Source: Apostichopus japonicus
Lineage: Eukaryota > Echinodermata > Holothuroidea > Aspidochirotida > Stichopodidae
DNA: 64,000 bases
Assembly (NCBI RefSeq): GCF_037975245.1
Contig: NC_092577.1
Span: 29,316,398 to 29,380,397, forward strand
Direction of reading: 5' to 3'
A program made the translations under genes and the position numbers. A model generated the notes under the pieces. The model saw only the letters and a list, made by a program, of their open reading frames with translations. It did not search any database and was not told the DNA's origin. Shown here piece by piece: positions 1-11,400 of this stretch; positions within the stretch are counted from its first letter, which is position 1; each line of letters opens with the position of its first letter.

Positions 1-541
1 GAGCTAAATACACAGAAATGACGTTTCTGTCTTCTTCTCTTTAGTAGTAAAGGGAAGGGATAGGTTCCTTGCCCCATATATAAAGAAATGGAATGTTCCC
101 TTGGTCCTCCGTCTCCAACCACCCCCCCCCCCCTCCCCCGCCTCCCCACCAAATAAATATAAAAACCTGATTAGAGGTTTCTGATGTGAGCGTTATTTAT
201 AAGTTTGTTGCAAACTGTTCATTTGGCGAGATCATTCACTTATAATGATTAATGTTTATCATTTTGCTGCAGCATATTGGAAGTGACCGAATATGTTATG
301 TTATCCACATCAATTTATACCTTTTCGCTACAAATAGTGGAAATGATGACTTTCTGATGTGTGCGTATATTTTGGGAAACTATGGGATATATTAAAGATC
401 TGCTTTACTGGCTCCAGTTATAGCATACTATATATAGCCAGGGAAGGTTTGTGATTACGTAATCGACCTGCCACTGTCGTAAATCGAGCTCAGGCTGTAC
501 AATTAGTCTGCATAGCTTCTTAACACCATTATAGGCTCTTT
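1..541. other. Intergenic sequence, left edge
   Basis: No gene or splice-flanked exon is recognisable here. There is a C-rich tract around 120-137; similar C or G runs recur through the window (about 5176, 6387, 13670, 20220, 28390). The rest is unremarkable AT-rich sequence. Confidence 0.5.
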
Positions 542-928
542 GTGTAAACCAAGGGCGTAGGAACCGGGGGGCTGGGGGGGGGGGGCGCCAGCCCCCCCAG
601 TGAAAAATGTGGAGGGGCGGAAGTACCATTCCGCCCCCCCGGTTCGCAAGTCAGAAAACCCCTTTTTCATTTCCAAATGAGAAAAAAAATCTCATTTGGA
701 GCACCAAATTGCATCTAAGGCCAGGTGAAAATACAAAATTAAGTTTACAAAATGGAGTGGCTGTTGAAGTGTGCTATATTGCACCAAATTGCATCTGAGG
801 CCACCTGGAAATGCAAAAAATTCCAAAGGGGAGGGGGACACCCCCTCCCCTTAGACCCCTCCCCCAGGCTGGCCATCAGTCTTCAGCCCCCCCACTCAAA
901 AGTACCTTCCTACGCCGCTGGTGTAAAC
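542..928. mobile_element. Short TIR element, 'GGCGTAGGAA' family, copy 1
   Basis: A roughly 370-bp non-coding element whose ends carry GGCGTAGGAA on the left and the reverse complement TTCCTACGCC on the right. It is bracketed by the 8-bp direct repeat GTGTAAAC at 542-549 and 921-928, which looks like a target-site duplication. The interior has G/C homopolymers and two direct copies of a short segment containing GCACCAAATTGCATCT. A near-identical copy lies in reverse orientation at about 30112-30480. No transposase is encoded, so this is a MITE-like non-autonomous element of unknown superfamily. Confidence 0.7.
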
Positions 929-1806
929 ACTGTGTGGAAATATGTTCATGTCTACAGTGCAGTTAATCATACAGCGTTCACACAAAGACCCTTGTACAAG
1001 AAAAAAATATGAGGCAGGCATTGCAGACTACTTGGTAAAAAGAGGTCATGTTACGACCAAGGCAGGCCGTTCACGTAATCTCTAGAAAGTTTTCCATGAT
1101 AGTGTGCTATAGTTGGGGTCTATACAGCAGACCAATATATCATTTTGCTGCAAATTGTTAAAATTGATGAAATTTGATCAATAATCATGTTGTCATTTTG
1201 AAGCACAATGTTGAATAGTCTACTACAACATTCTGTTTCTATACCACTTTGACAAGGAGAAAATAAATCACTAAACATTCAGCCTATTAAAATAGCGGGT
1301 GAAAATATCATACACCTGAGAGTAATCGCTTCGCAAACTGCCGGTAGGTTCTAAGGTGGTCCAATACTGAACGCTTATAGTTCCCATGGTAGGCAACTTT
1401 GAAGACTGGGGCCAACCGGCTTCAACTAGGCTATTGGATTGATAAGTCATAACTAATGGATTTTATTTTATTGTCAAAAGTTTGCAGCCATCCTAAGAGT
1501 TTCAACACAGTTCAATCAACAAACTGGTTTATCGGACGATATTCAAGGTTTATCGGTAGATAAACCTGGTTTTTCGACGGAAAAATCAAATAACCGACCG
1601 AAATGGATAAAAAAAAAAAAAACTCAAGGTCTGGGAAAAGTGGTTAGGCGGCAAGTTTTCCCCTTTGTCCCCTCCTTCGTAATCCCGCTTATGAATAAAT
1701 AGGCTAGTACTTAAAAATATTTCAGGTCAACATAATGAGGTTGCATTGTATTTTCTGTCATTTTGACCCACACACTTGCCTCAATACCTCTCAATCTCAT
1801 TGATAG
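929..1806. other. Intergenic sequence
   Basis: I see no gene, exon or clear repeat in this stretch apart from an A-run near 1610. Confidence 0.45.
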
Positions 1807-2237
1807 ATGGAGTAAAGCATAGGCGTAGGAGGCGGGGGGCTGGGGGGCTGCAGCCCCCCCAACCAAATTTTTTGGTGAAAATTCGGGCAATATGCTGACA
1901 ATTTTTCGGGCACCTACTGAAAGAAGAAAAATGTGCAGTGTGGTTTTCAATGGTTATAATGATATTATTATCGTTATTATTGTAACGACTTCCCCAATAA
2001 TTATAACCAATATGGAAGGGTAATAACACGGAAAATATATCAAAATTTTTCGCGCGCTCCGCGCGCGTTCAACAACTTAGTGTGCATATCATATTGGCAT
2101 TTATCAGTTATTTGCATGTGATGTAATACCCGACGAACGCCTATATGATATGCACATTAAGATGTAAATATTTTTCGGGCAAGTCGTTACAGCCCCCCCC
2201 CCAATCAAATTAGGCTCCTACGCCTATGGAGTAAAGC
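1807..2237. mobile_element. TIR element with 12-bp target-site duplication
   Basis: The direct repeat ATGGAGTAAAGC occurs at 1807-1818 and 2226-2237. Between them lies a ~407-bp element with inverted ends AGGCGTAGGAG and CTCCTACGCCT. It is internally palindromic: a GCGCGC motif near 2051-2068, then GTGCATATCATAT near 2092 and its complement ATATGATATGCAC near 2143. The termini resemble the 542-928 element but the interior differs. No coding capacity is seen. A 12-bp duplication is long for a classical DNA transposon, so the insertion mechanism is unclear. Confidence 0.65.
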
Positions 2238-5200
2238 CATTTTGGTTGCGCAATTAGGGCGGTGACGATGTTGGTACTATACACCATTACAATTCATACA
2301 TGTTGCATATTTTATGATTTTTTCATTGAAATCTTAACTTGAAAACAGACTTTAGAAACAGAAAGATGAGGTGGGCCACATACTACGTACATACGTATAT
2401 ATCGCGTAATTAGCCACAGTTTGTTGAAAATGTTCACGCAAAAAGAGCACGAGCAATTTTTCTTTGCCCGAACTGAACCCCAGCCCAATTGAGTGTGTGA
2501 TCGCGAAATTACACTGTGCACAACTGGAGATCTTGAAGCACGCCATCTTTCAGTGTACATGTATGTAATTCTGTGTAAATTTCTGTGTGTTACGATCTGT
2601 GTTTAGAACGTGCAAACACAACGTTACAGGAAAAGTCCATCGATCTTCGCCGATCGCTTGCATTGCCCACCCTCTAATGAGATGCAGATATAATATTCTT
2701 TTGAGAATTTTCTTTCCTTATTCTATTTCAGAAGCCTTATGTCCTTACATAGAAGTATCAATGATCAACCAAGGGACAATGTAGTCTTTGATTATCACCT
2801 TAGAGTTAAATCTATGGTTAAATTTCTAATACACGAACCAGTATGTCCTCTACAAAGAACAGCTGAAGTGGTCTCAACGAATCTATCCCCTACTTTGATT
2901 GGTTGATATTCGCATCGACAGAATATATTCTAAATGTTAGCCAATCCAGAAGTGGGTTAAATGAATTGAATGTCCACAATATGAAATCGGTCAGTTAGTT
3001 CATCATTGCAAAGGTATGTGTTGAGACAGTGCGTAGTAGAAAAAGCCACCTTAGCTAACAAAACACCACAAAACAGCCTACTGGACATTGGAACCAGACA
3101 ACGAAAGCAAAATTGAGTGGTTCGAGCGTGTTCGTTCTGAATATTTTTACAAGAGGTTGCACGACATTTTCTCAATGACAGTAAGGAAAACATGAAGCCG
3201 AACAGTTGTCTTGAGTATTTTTTGGCAATTAATCTTATTAGGTTAGGCTAAAGCCTAACGTTACTCTTACAGTAACAGTACACTAACAGTTTGCGATAAT
3301 AAGTCACGGCAGGCTTGGGTAATATACATTTCGGCTAGACCTTAACGTTAGGACGTGCTAAAAAAGTTGTTGTGCAATCGAAAAGGATAGACTAGACATA
3401 TGAAACGCCAGACTGAGCTTATAATGGTTATAATAGGCCTAGTAGTAAAGGCTTCAATTGACGCACCTTCAAATATTACTAGCGCCTAGCAATGCTTTTT
3501 GCATCAAAGCAGAGTTGCATATTTCATGAGTTAGAATCCATTTCAGGTAGGTGCTGATCAAATTGTGGGTTGTTGTAAGCATTTAACATCCTCCAGTTAC
3601 AGTTATTCAAGCAAAAGGTACTTTCTGCTAACAAAAGATTGCGCTTTCCACACACCAAATTTGTCAGCGGAAAACAACGTTTTAGTCAGCAGAAAATACC
3701 GGGTTTATTTGAGGAGCAGAATGGCTTACCAAACTGATTGAGGAGGATGGAGAATGATAAATTTGGCTGGAGCAGGATAGAGACTAGATTCTCAGCCTGA
3801 TAGATTAGGTTCGGAAGAGGAATGATGATTTAGTACAACTGGGGTGATAATTTAAAAGTTAAACAGCGACACCTTATTTGGCTATAGTTATCAATATGGC
3901 GTGAGAAGGTGAAATCCAGCTGCTGTATGGAATAATTTGGTCTTGCAAAGTTTCATCCTTATAACGGGGACCGCATTTTAATACTTTACTTATTCCATGA
4001 TTACGCCTCCTTTTGCCTGTTACGCAGACCGCATTTACCTTTTACTTCTTAACGTAATCACTAATTACACACACCCATGCCTCCAGTAAAGTATAAGCAG
4101 CTTAAATTCCCTGACATTCACTCAGTCTTACGATCCTTCTCAACTTTCTGTGAATACTTTCCCATGTTAATTTCATTTTCCTGGATTTGGTATCCTAAAC
4201 TTGCAGCGTACATGTAAGTGAAAAAGAAGTTGTTTTCTGCACAAGAAATTTTTCAGTGCAAAATAATCGGCCAAAAGTACCGTGTTTGGTGAATAACTGA
4301 AACTTGTATCAATGGATGTATACTAACACAACACTAACAGTTACCTTATCGCCAAATGTGTCAATTTTGGGGTATGAAAAAACTAGACATGGCAGACATT
4401 TTTTGGTCAAATTCTGCTCAATTGTACATTGAGTAGGCACAGAACAGTAAATACTTAATGATCATTACATTTCTGAGGAGCTTTACATATGAAAAATGCA
4501 TACGTTGAGTGATTAGGCCTAGTAGTGGAAATAACATTACTTGACATTTCAACAAATTCTGGTGAAAGGTAAACTAGCACAAAGTTTGATTAGCCTAGGC
4601 TAGATTAAGATTTTTCGGGATACAGATTTCAAAAGCAGCTGACTGGTGGTCAAACTCTTCAGTTGGCACAAAATTTCAATGTAAAGTGTATACGAAGACA
4701 CTGTTCAACTCTTAACTTGCCTATGAAATTATGTAGGCTAAGGCTAACCTGTGCCTATGACCCATCAAATCTAATCTTTGGTAAATTATTCTCCAAAAGA
4801 TGAAAGGAAATGGTTAATGAATGGAATAAAAAAAGTTGTCTTCGTAGCCTGTGTTAAAAAAAACCGATAGGCCTAAGTTATACTGGTGCTACCATTAGTA
4901 GGCCCAAATGCAATAATGGGCTGAATACTATGGGACCTACCATTCTACCTATATAAAGGATAGCCTATGTCTACTAGAATTTTTTCCCAGAAAGAAATGA
5001 CACTTAATCCTTAAGTGCATTCTTGATCCCTTTTCTATAAATTCAAGATAAGTAATACTCCCAGCTTAAGCTATTAAACAAAATACATAATCTGTTATGA
5101 CAGGAGTGTAAAACGTGTTAAATATCAGCTAATCGTGGCAATCATTTTGCCACTTAATATTCACTCATTCCTGGGTTTTTTTTGGGGGGGGGGGGGAATT

Positions 5201-5348
5201 AATGAAAGAAGCAATCGCGTACCCTTAGGCATAATTGTAGATCGTCGAATCACTTGTAACCATTACATTAATACCAGGCAAGCCTAAATTCCTGTTATAG
5301 TGACCCACCAAGCAGAATGTTATATATCAAAAATTTTTTGTTACACAG
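2238..5348. other. Upstream region of CLK gene
   Basis: About 3.1 kb with no recognised coding exon. A non-coding first exon and promoter of the CLK gene are expected somewhere here or further left, because the first coding exon starts directly after a 3' splice site. I cannot locate them by eye. There is a T/G run near 5168-5196. Confidence 0.4.
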
Positions 5349-5476
5349 ATGCCAAGGTATCAGCGACGTTCTAGGAGTCAATCTTACCATCACAGGCATC
5401 GCAGGAGGCGCTCCATTTCAAGCGCTTACAATCGAGATGCTAGATATCAAGAGTCAAAGAGATACAGATCAAGGAG
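5349..5476 (+). CDS. CLK: CLK coding exon 1 (start codon, RS-like region)
   Basis: The ATG directly follows a 3' splice site (TTACACAG), so an upstream non-coding exon is implied. It encodes 42 codons beginning [12 protein letters not shown], dominated by Arg, Ser, Tyr and His, and ends at a consensus donor (gtaagt) in phase 2. An in-frame ATG upstream at 5317 lies in intronic sequence and is not the start. Confidence 0.85.
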
Positions 5477-8400
5477 GTAAGTTTATGGAGTGGGACCTCC
5501 AGATGGGGCCTGAGTTTTGTATTCTTAGGTTGGGCTAGGCCAATGAGAGTAAGAGACTATTCAAACCACCCACACCTCTATACACACACTAGGGTGGGGT
5601 GGGGTGGAAATTCCCAGAAAATAGAGGGGAACAAACTTCTGACAATTAACCAACTCAGTAGTTACAAGAGCACTATTCAGTGCTGAGTGATTCTGACCTT
5701 TTTGGCAGACACTTCAGTTGAAATGAAATTTCTGTGTCTCATAAATAAAGACTAGATATACGATACAGTCTGTACGATCATGTTCGTTTCTTTCAGCCGT
5801 CACAGAGAGAGGGATCGGGACCGTTCAAACTCTCGTAGAGGTTACAGAGAGAGCAGGTACTACGATGATTACAGGGGAGATGCCTACGATAGAAACCAAT
5901 CTAGGGGTTACCCCAGAAGCAAGAGGAGGCGTCACCACAGCAAAAGAAGTCGAGAACACTCATACAGCACAACTTCATCGGTGGGTTGAGTTTTGTAACT
6001 TATATGTAGGGTTGCTTGAGTACTGTTACCCCCCAAGGCATTGACAAGGTCACCAAGAAGTTATCCCCCCCCCCTCTCCCATGGTCAGGTTGGGCAACAG
6101 ATGCTACTCCCATGAGAATCTTTATAGCATGAAAAGTGCACAGAAAACTGGTATGCAAAATGTGAGCAATGGATATTTGGTTGGCAGATGAGAAAAAAGA
6201 AGGGTGCAATGACATAAATTGACATTTGGAATAGACAGGGTATCCAAGACAGTTTATTGTAACTTTTGGTATCGGGCGGTGATCCCAGGAACGTAAAATG
6301 GGGTGTATGATATACCTTAGGAAAGGACTGGTGTGGCAAAGAACTTGTTGTTGGCTGTGATAGAGTAAAAAGGGCATCCAAAATCCTCCCCCCCCCCCCC
6401 CCACCCTCCCACACTTCAGTACCTAACATTTTCCCCTTTTTCCAGATTAATGATGGTAAGTTGTTCTTTTTGGTATTCAACAAGAGTGGCTCCTTATTTG
6501 ATTTGATTAGAAAGTTGCATGACATACCCGCATGATTCTTTGAATTTTTATCACATTGGGACTACATAATGAGTATTGTTAAAAGTTAGTGACTATGCTT
6601 GAACAAACTGCCCTCCCAAGTGAGGTTTACTCTCTCTCTCTGTAGAAGTTACTTTTTACGTTTCCATTTTATTTTTTATTTTTTAAGGATTGAATCTGTC
6701 ATGTTCATCATGTGCTTAGGTAGCAATGTCTTTGAACAAGTTGAATGAATTGCACTCAAATGAGCAGTCCGCTATGAGGACTTGTCATCTTCCTCTGAAA
6801 AGAAGATTTTGAAAAGCAATCATTACTAAATTTTCTTTGCTGGTGTGGGGATTGTCTGTTCATTTGCTAAGCTAGGAAGAGTAAACAAGAGTTCCATCTG
6901 GTTTGATCATTAGATCCACAATTTGAGAAAACCAAACCAAAGTATCAGTGGTGTACAGTGGCATAATTGATTGGTTATTTGTATGCCATTTTTGCATCCT
7001 TTATCTATTATCCATGTAAACCTTGTGGCTGATTGTGAATCGTCGTATTCTGTTGACAAACACACAACAATCCATGATCGGCGTCGCTCTTTCGATCTGA
7101 AACCGAACTGCTTATGAACACTCTATGCCAACTCGACACCACCTCCCATCCATCCATCTATCCAACGTCCCCCTGTGCACCATCCGTTTTGGTACGTGTG
7201 TGCTGATTGGACTTTCTTCGGTGATGTCAGAAGACGCTCAAGACGGACGGGCGAAGACAGAGTGTGGTCGACGATGAGGAGGGCCATCTTGTGTACCGGC
7301 CGGGGGATACATTGCAAGCAAGATGTACAGCACCTCTAACCGTAATTCTGTATCTATCTAAGCCCTCCCAATCATAAACCACAAAGAGTAACAGCTCTGT
7401 ATAATCAGCTTTAATGCAACAGTCATATAAGAGAGCTTTTAAAGCTTTATGGAGCTTTAAAAAAAGAAAAAAGGTTCTAGCACCAAATATTTTTTTTGCT
7501 TTTCTCTCTTTCCTTAGTTTTTGCACAAGAGATCATACACACTTGAAAAAAAGTAGACACATGAACACGCTTTAATAAAAAAACATGACCAAGTTGTTTA
7601 AATTAGAAAAGGAAAAAAAGTATCCAAAATGCGTGGCTTTCATTCCTGTGTGATTTCTCACTTGGGGCTTTGGTTGAAATGCCATTTCATAGTCCCATTT
7701 TGTGGACTTGGTTAATGATACCAAAAAAAAAAAAATGTTGTTAAATTTATTTGAACGGCCTCAAACGTTTGAGAAAATTCTTTCATTTTTACAATTTCCT
7801 TCTTTGATTAGAACTATCGATGTACCTTGGGGAAACAGTCTCTCACAAAAAATGTCTGTGATGGAGTAAAATGATATGTGCCAACTTGGTGGTAGAGGGG
7901 GTGGGGGGAGCTTAGGGGTGAGGGTATGGGGAGATAATAGAGGAGGAAGTACAGGGGTTAGTAGTGCAATATTTTTCTGATTTGAAACCTGTGGTGTGCA
8001 TTTGTTTGTGAACAACATAGTGTGTGTGTGTTTGGTGATTCTGGGTACGAGTAAAAATAACAAAATCAAAGAAACTGCTGATTTCCTTGACCACTTTTCC
8101 CCCCATGGTTTTCTTGGAGTCACCTGAGCTGAGATGAAACGCTTGAAAAAATCACAGCTTATGTGGCATTTTGACCCGGTTATGCTTGCCAAACCTGCTT
8201 TGAGGTGTCAGTTCATTGGTCGATAAGACGCTCTATAACTTCTGTCAATTCCTCGTCGAGGCCATTTTTCTCTCTCTCTCGCTCTTTTACTGACAAGTCT
8301 TATCAAAATATACTTGTCCAATTTCTTGCTTAAAGTGATATTTAGCTTGACGAGGTTTCGATTAAGAGCGCATGTCGCATAATGAACGCAGCAGACTGGT

Positions 8401-11400
8401 TTGGCATCATAACCATGCCGTGTGACATTGCTAACTTTTGTCTCGTTTCCATTCGTCTGCAGACGAGATCCTCTCGACTCTCGGCGAAGGGACTTTTGGC
8501 AAGGTCGTGCAGTGCAAGGATTACGGTTCAGGGTGAGTGCAGGGGAGGGTTAAATAATGTCAGGCAGTGAAATTATTTTAAGAGAAGTAAACACAACCAT
8601 GCAAACTCAACTAGGTTATTATAGATGGCTCTGATGAATAATTCCCCTCCCCCACCTCCCCTCCCCCCCTCAGCCAATTATATTAAACAAATGTCTGTTT
8701 TTGGAGATGGAGGTGTTCAACAGGTACTAGACTTGGGGTTTGGGGCCAGTCTCAAAATGAAGTCATCAATGCTTGAACATCCTCCGATTTTCTCTCTTGG
8801 TTGTCTTGTTTCTCACAGAGGGGTGGGTGGGTGTTGTTTGCAAATGTTGATTCTACACTAGATAAGGTTTCTAACTATTACCTAGCTGGTGTGCTTTTCA
8901 CCAATCTGCACATTTCTACTACAGTGTACACATCCTGCAGTGCAAAACTGGTCATGTTTTGTCTTGCTACATTTTCTCGGACAAACCAAATTAACTGTTC
9001 GGCCTGGTTGTCCAAGAGATGACCAAAGAAAATCCATCAAAAATGTCCCCTGCAATAACTACATATTGAACCTTAAGACCATTATCAGTTAAGTCTTACT
9101 AATTTGATTAATTATGCAACCACACCTACAGTCGCTTTCGGTATGATTGACAAAATATGAAAGTGATGGCAAGTATAACCCCAATGTGTGGCACATTAAA
9201 GGTGACATTTCTGTTTGACAGTACTTAGTGAGTTTTTGCCAGTATACCATATTCCAGAAAGACTTGTAGCATGGGGGCAGAACATGGGGCTTATTAATGT
9301 GAACCTGATGCCGAGTGGAATATTATGGAGTAGTGACGTGAATTTGGTTTAAATTATATGACAGTGCAGCATATTTTATTATTAAGAGTTCATCTCTTAC
9401 ATTACATTTATATTTGAAATTGCCACGAGTTGGAAAAACCCAGAACAGTGAAAAATCTTCCAGCCTCCACCGGGATTTGAACCCGGGCCTGTGCGAACAC
9501 CCTTATCAACTAGGCCGTGGACACTGATTATCTCAATATATTAGTCGCGATAGTCATAATCGATTAATTTTCAGTAGTCGCGATTGGAAGTTTGATTAAT
9601 CTCAAAACCTAAGTTGTGATTTTTGCTAGCTAACCTATCAAAAACCACACTAAAGTAGTTTTTCAGCAAATATTGCAAAAGTATACAGGATCTCACAATG
9701 CCTCACTAGCACTGTGCTGTGCTAAACATTGCCAAGCACCTGCTTAGATTCACTGTTTGTTAGTTCTACAGTGCAACGTTCAGTCCTAGCAATGTTTGAT
9801 CATTGCTTTTAATGGTGCTAGCAGTTGTAGTAGCCTTGTAGATTCATTCGAAAGTATTTGATTTCCTATGAACGATTTGAAGAAAACGTGATTGATTGAA
9901 AGTTGTTCACAGTTTTTGTTAGTAGATGTTTTAACATGATTTACACACCACACGTTAGGACATGAAAGAACAAATAAAGACAGTGCACCATGGAGAAAGT
10001 TTTGTTTTGACTGTGTTTCTGCAATGTAAAAATGACAGTGATGACTTCATAACTGTAACCGAGTAATGACAGTAATCGCAAGAAGAGCTATGCAATTATT
10101 TTACTACTTAAGAAAGATTCGATTATCAGCACTAATATATATAAATAGATACACACCCACACATGTGCTATTCTGTTTCTCACTAACAGTGGACCTGACA
10201 AAGTTGCATTGAAGATCATCAAAAATATTGAAAAGTATCGGGAAGCTTCGAAGCTTGAAATTAATGTTCTGGAGCAACTCAAGAGGAACGATCCTGAAGG
10301 GAAATTGTAAGTCGAAGCTCTGACTTTAATACCTTTTGACAGATCAAATTTAAACAGTAAATAGAGTCACAACTTGGCCTCACATCACTGCTACAGATAC
10401 ATTTGAATGATTTCTAGAAGAGGAACTTCATTCAAGCCAATCATTTTGCCATGGTGCTCATAGTTGCATCTGTGACGTCGTCATCACACATGACTGGCTA
10501 AAAATCTCAGAAATGGCCTATTTCAGGAACTGAATGAAATGTTATACCAAGATGCTATGATTGATTTTCCTCTTGTAGATGTCAAATATGAATTAACCCT
10601 CGGAAACCATCCTCTTAATCATGAAATTATCACGTTGCTGCCCTAGATCCATTTATGGTTAAAGGTTCATTCTTTAACAGAGTTTATCAGGTTATTTCCT
10701 TGTAATGGACTTTTAATTATTTCAACTAGAAATCCTGGTCTTAAAGATACTTAGCCTAATCAGTATTATCACATTCATACTCATCTATACTTACCATGAA
10801 AATTCAACGTTCCTTGTAATGGAATTTATTATTTCAACTGCAAACCTTGGAACTAAAAGATACTCAACCTATCAAGTATTTTAACATTCATTCTCATCTG
10901 CATAATTCCGATGGAAATTCAATTGTCAAAGTTGACAAGCCGGTGTGCTGCTGAAGTTAATAAATCCATTTACTGTATGTTACGTTTCTATTCTTTAGCC
11001 TCTGTGTCAAGATGTTGGACTGGTTCGACTACCATGGACATATGTGCTTAGCCTTTGAAAAGCTTGGAGCAAGTGTCTTTGATTTCCTGGTAGGTACTCC
11101 TGGGAAAATATTAAATGCAGTGGGTCAGACTTTATGCTTATAGCATATATATATGTATAAATACACATATATATATATGTATGGATGTTCCTTCCTTAAC
11201 TCGTAGAAAAGGGAGGAGGGGTGGGGTGGATTGTCTGAGTACGTGTAACAGCAATGAGGGCTTTTGGTTCTTTTGGAAGGCACTATGATAAATAGTTCAT
11301 TGTAGAGTGGGTGGAGGAACTGAGGTGAGAGCAATCTTTGCTTTTGGAGGGCAGTATGGTTGTTAATGGAGGGTGAGGGGGGGGGGGGGGAGGGTTGGGG

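Noticed and set aside
607-1012. Open frames across the G/C-rich element near 600-1000 (and the inverse at 29998-30549)
   Set aside because: They lie in a dispersed non-coding TIR element and change with homopolymer length.
2041-2070. GCGCGC palindrome as a CpG promoter or origin
   Set aside because: It is internal to the TIR element at 1807-2237 and too short to call.
5317-5348. Upstream in-frame ATG at 5317 as CLK start
   Set aside because: The sequence between 5317 and 5349 is a typical intron end (T-rich, ACACAG). The ATG at 5349 gives the CLK-like MPRY start.
6000-6525. Minus-strand frames of 134 and 146 residues in CLK intron 2
   Set aside because: They span homopolymer C/G runs, have no domain similarity and show no splice support.
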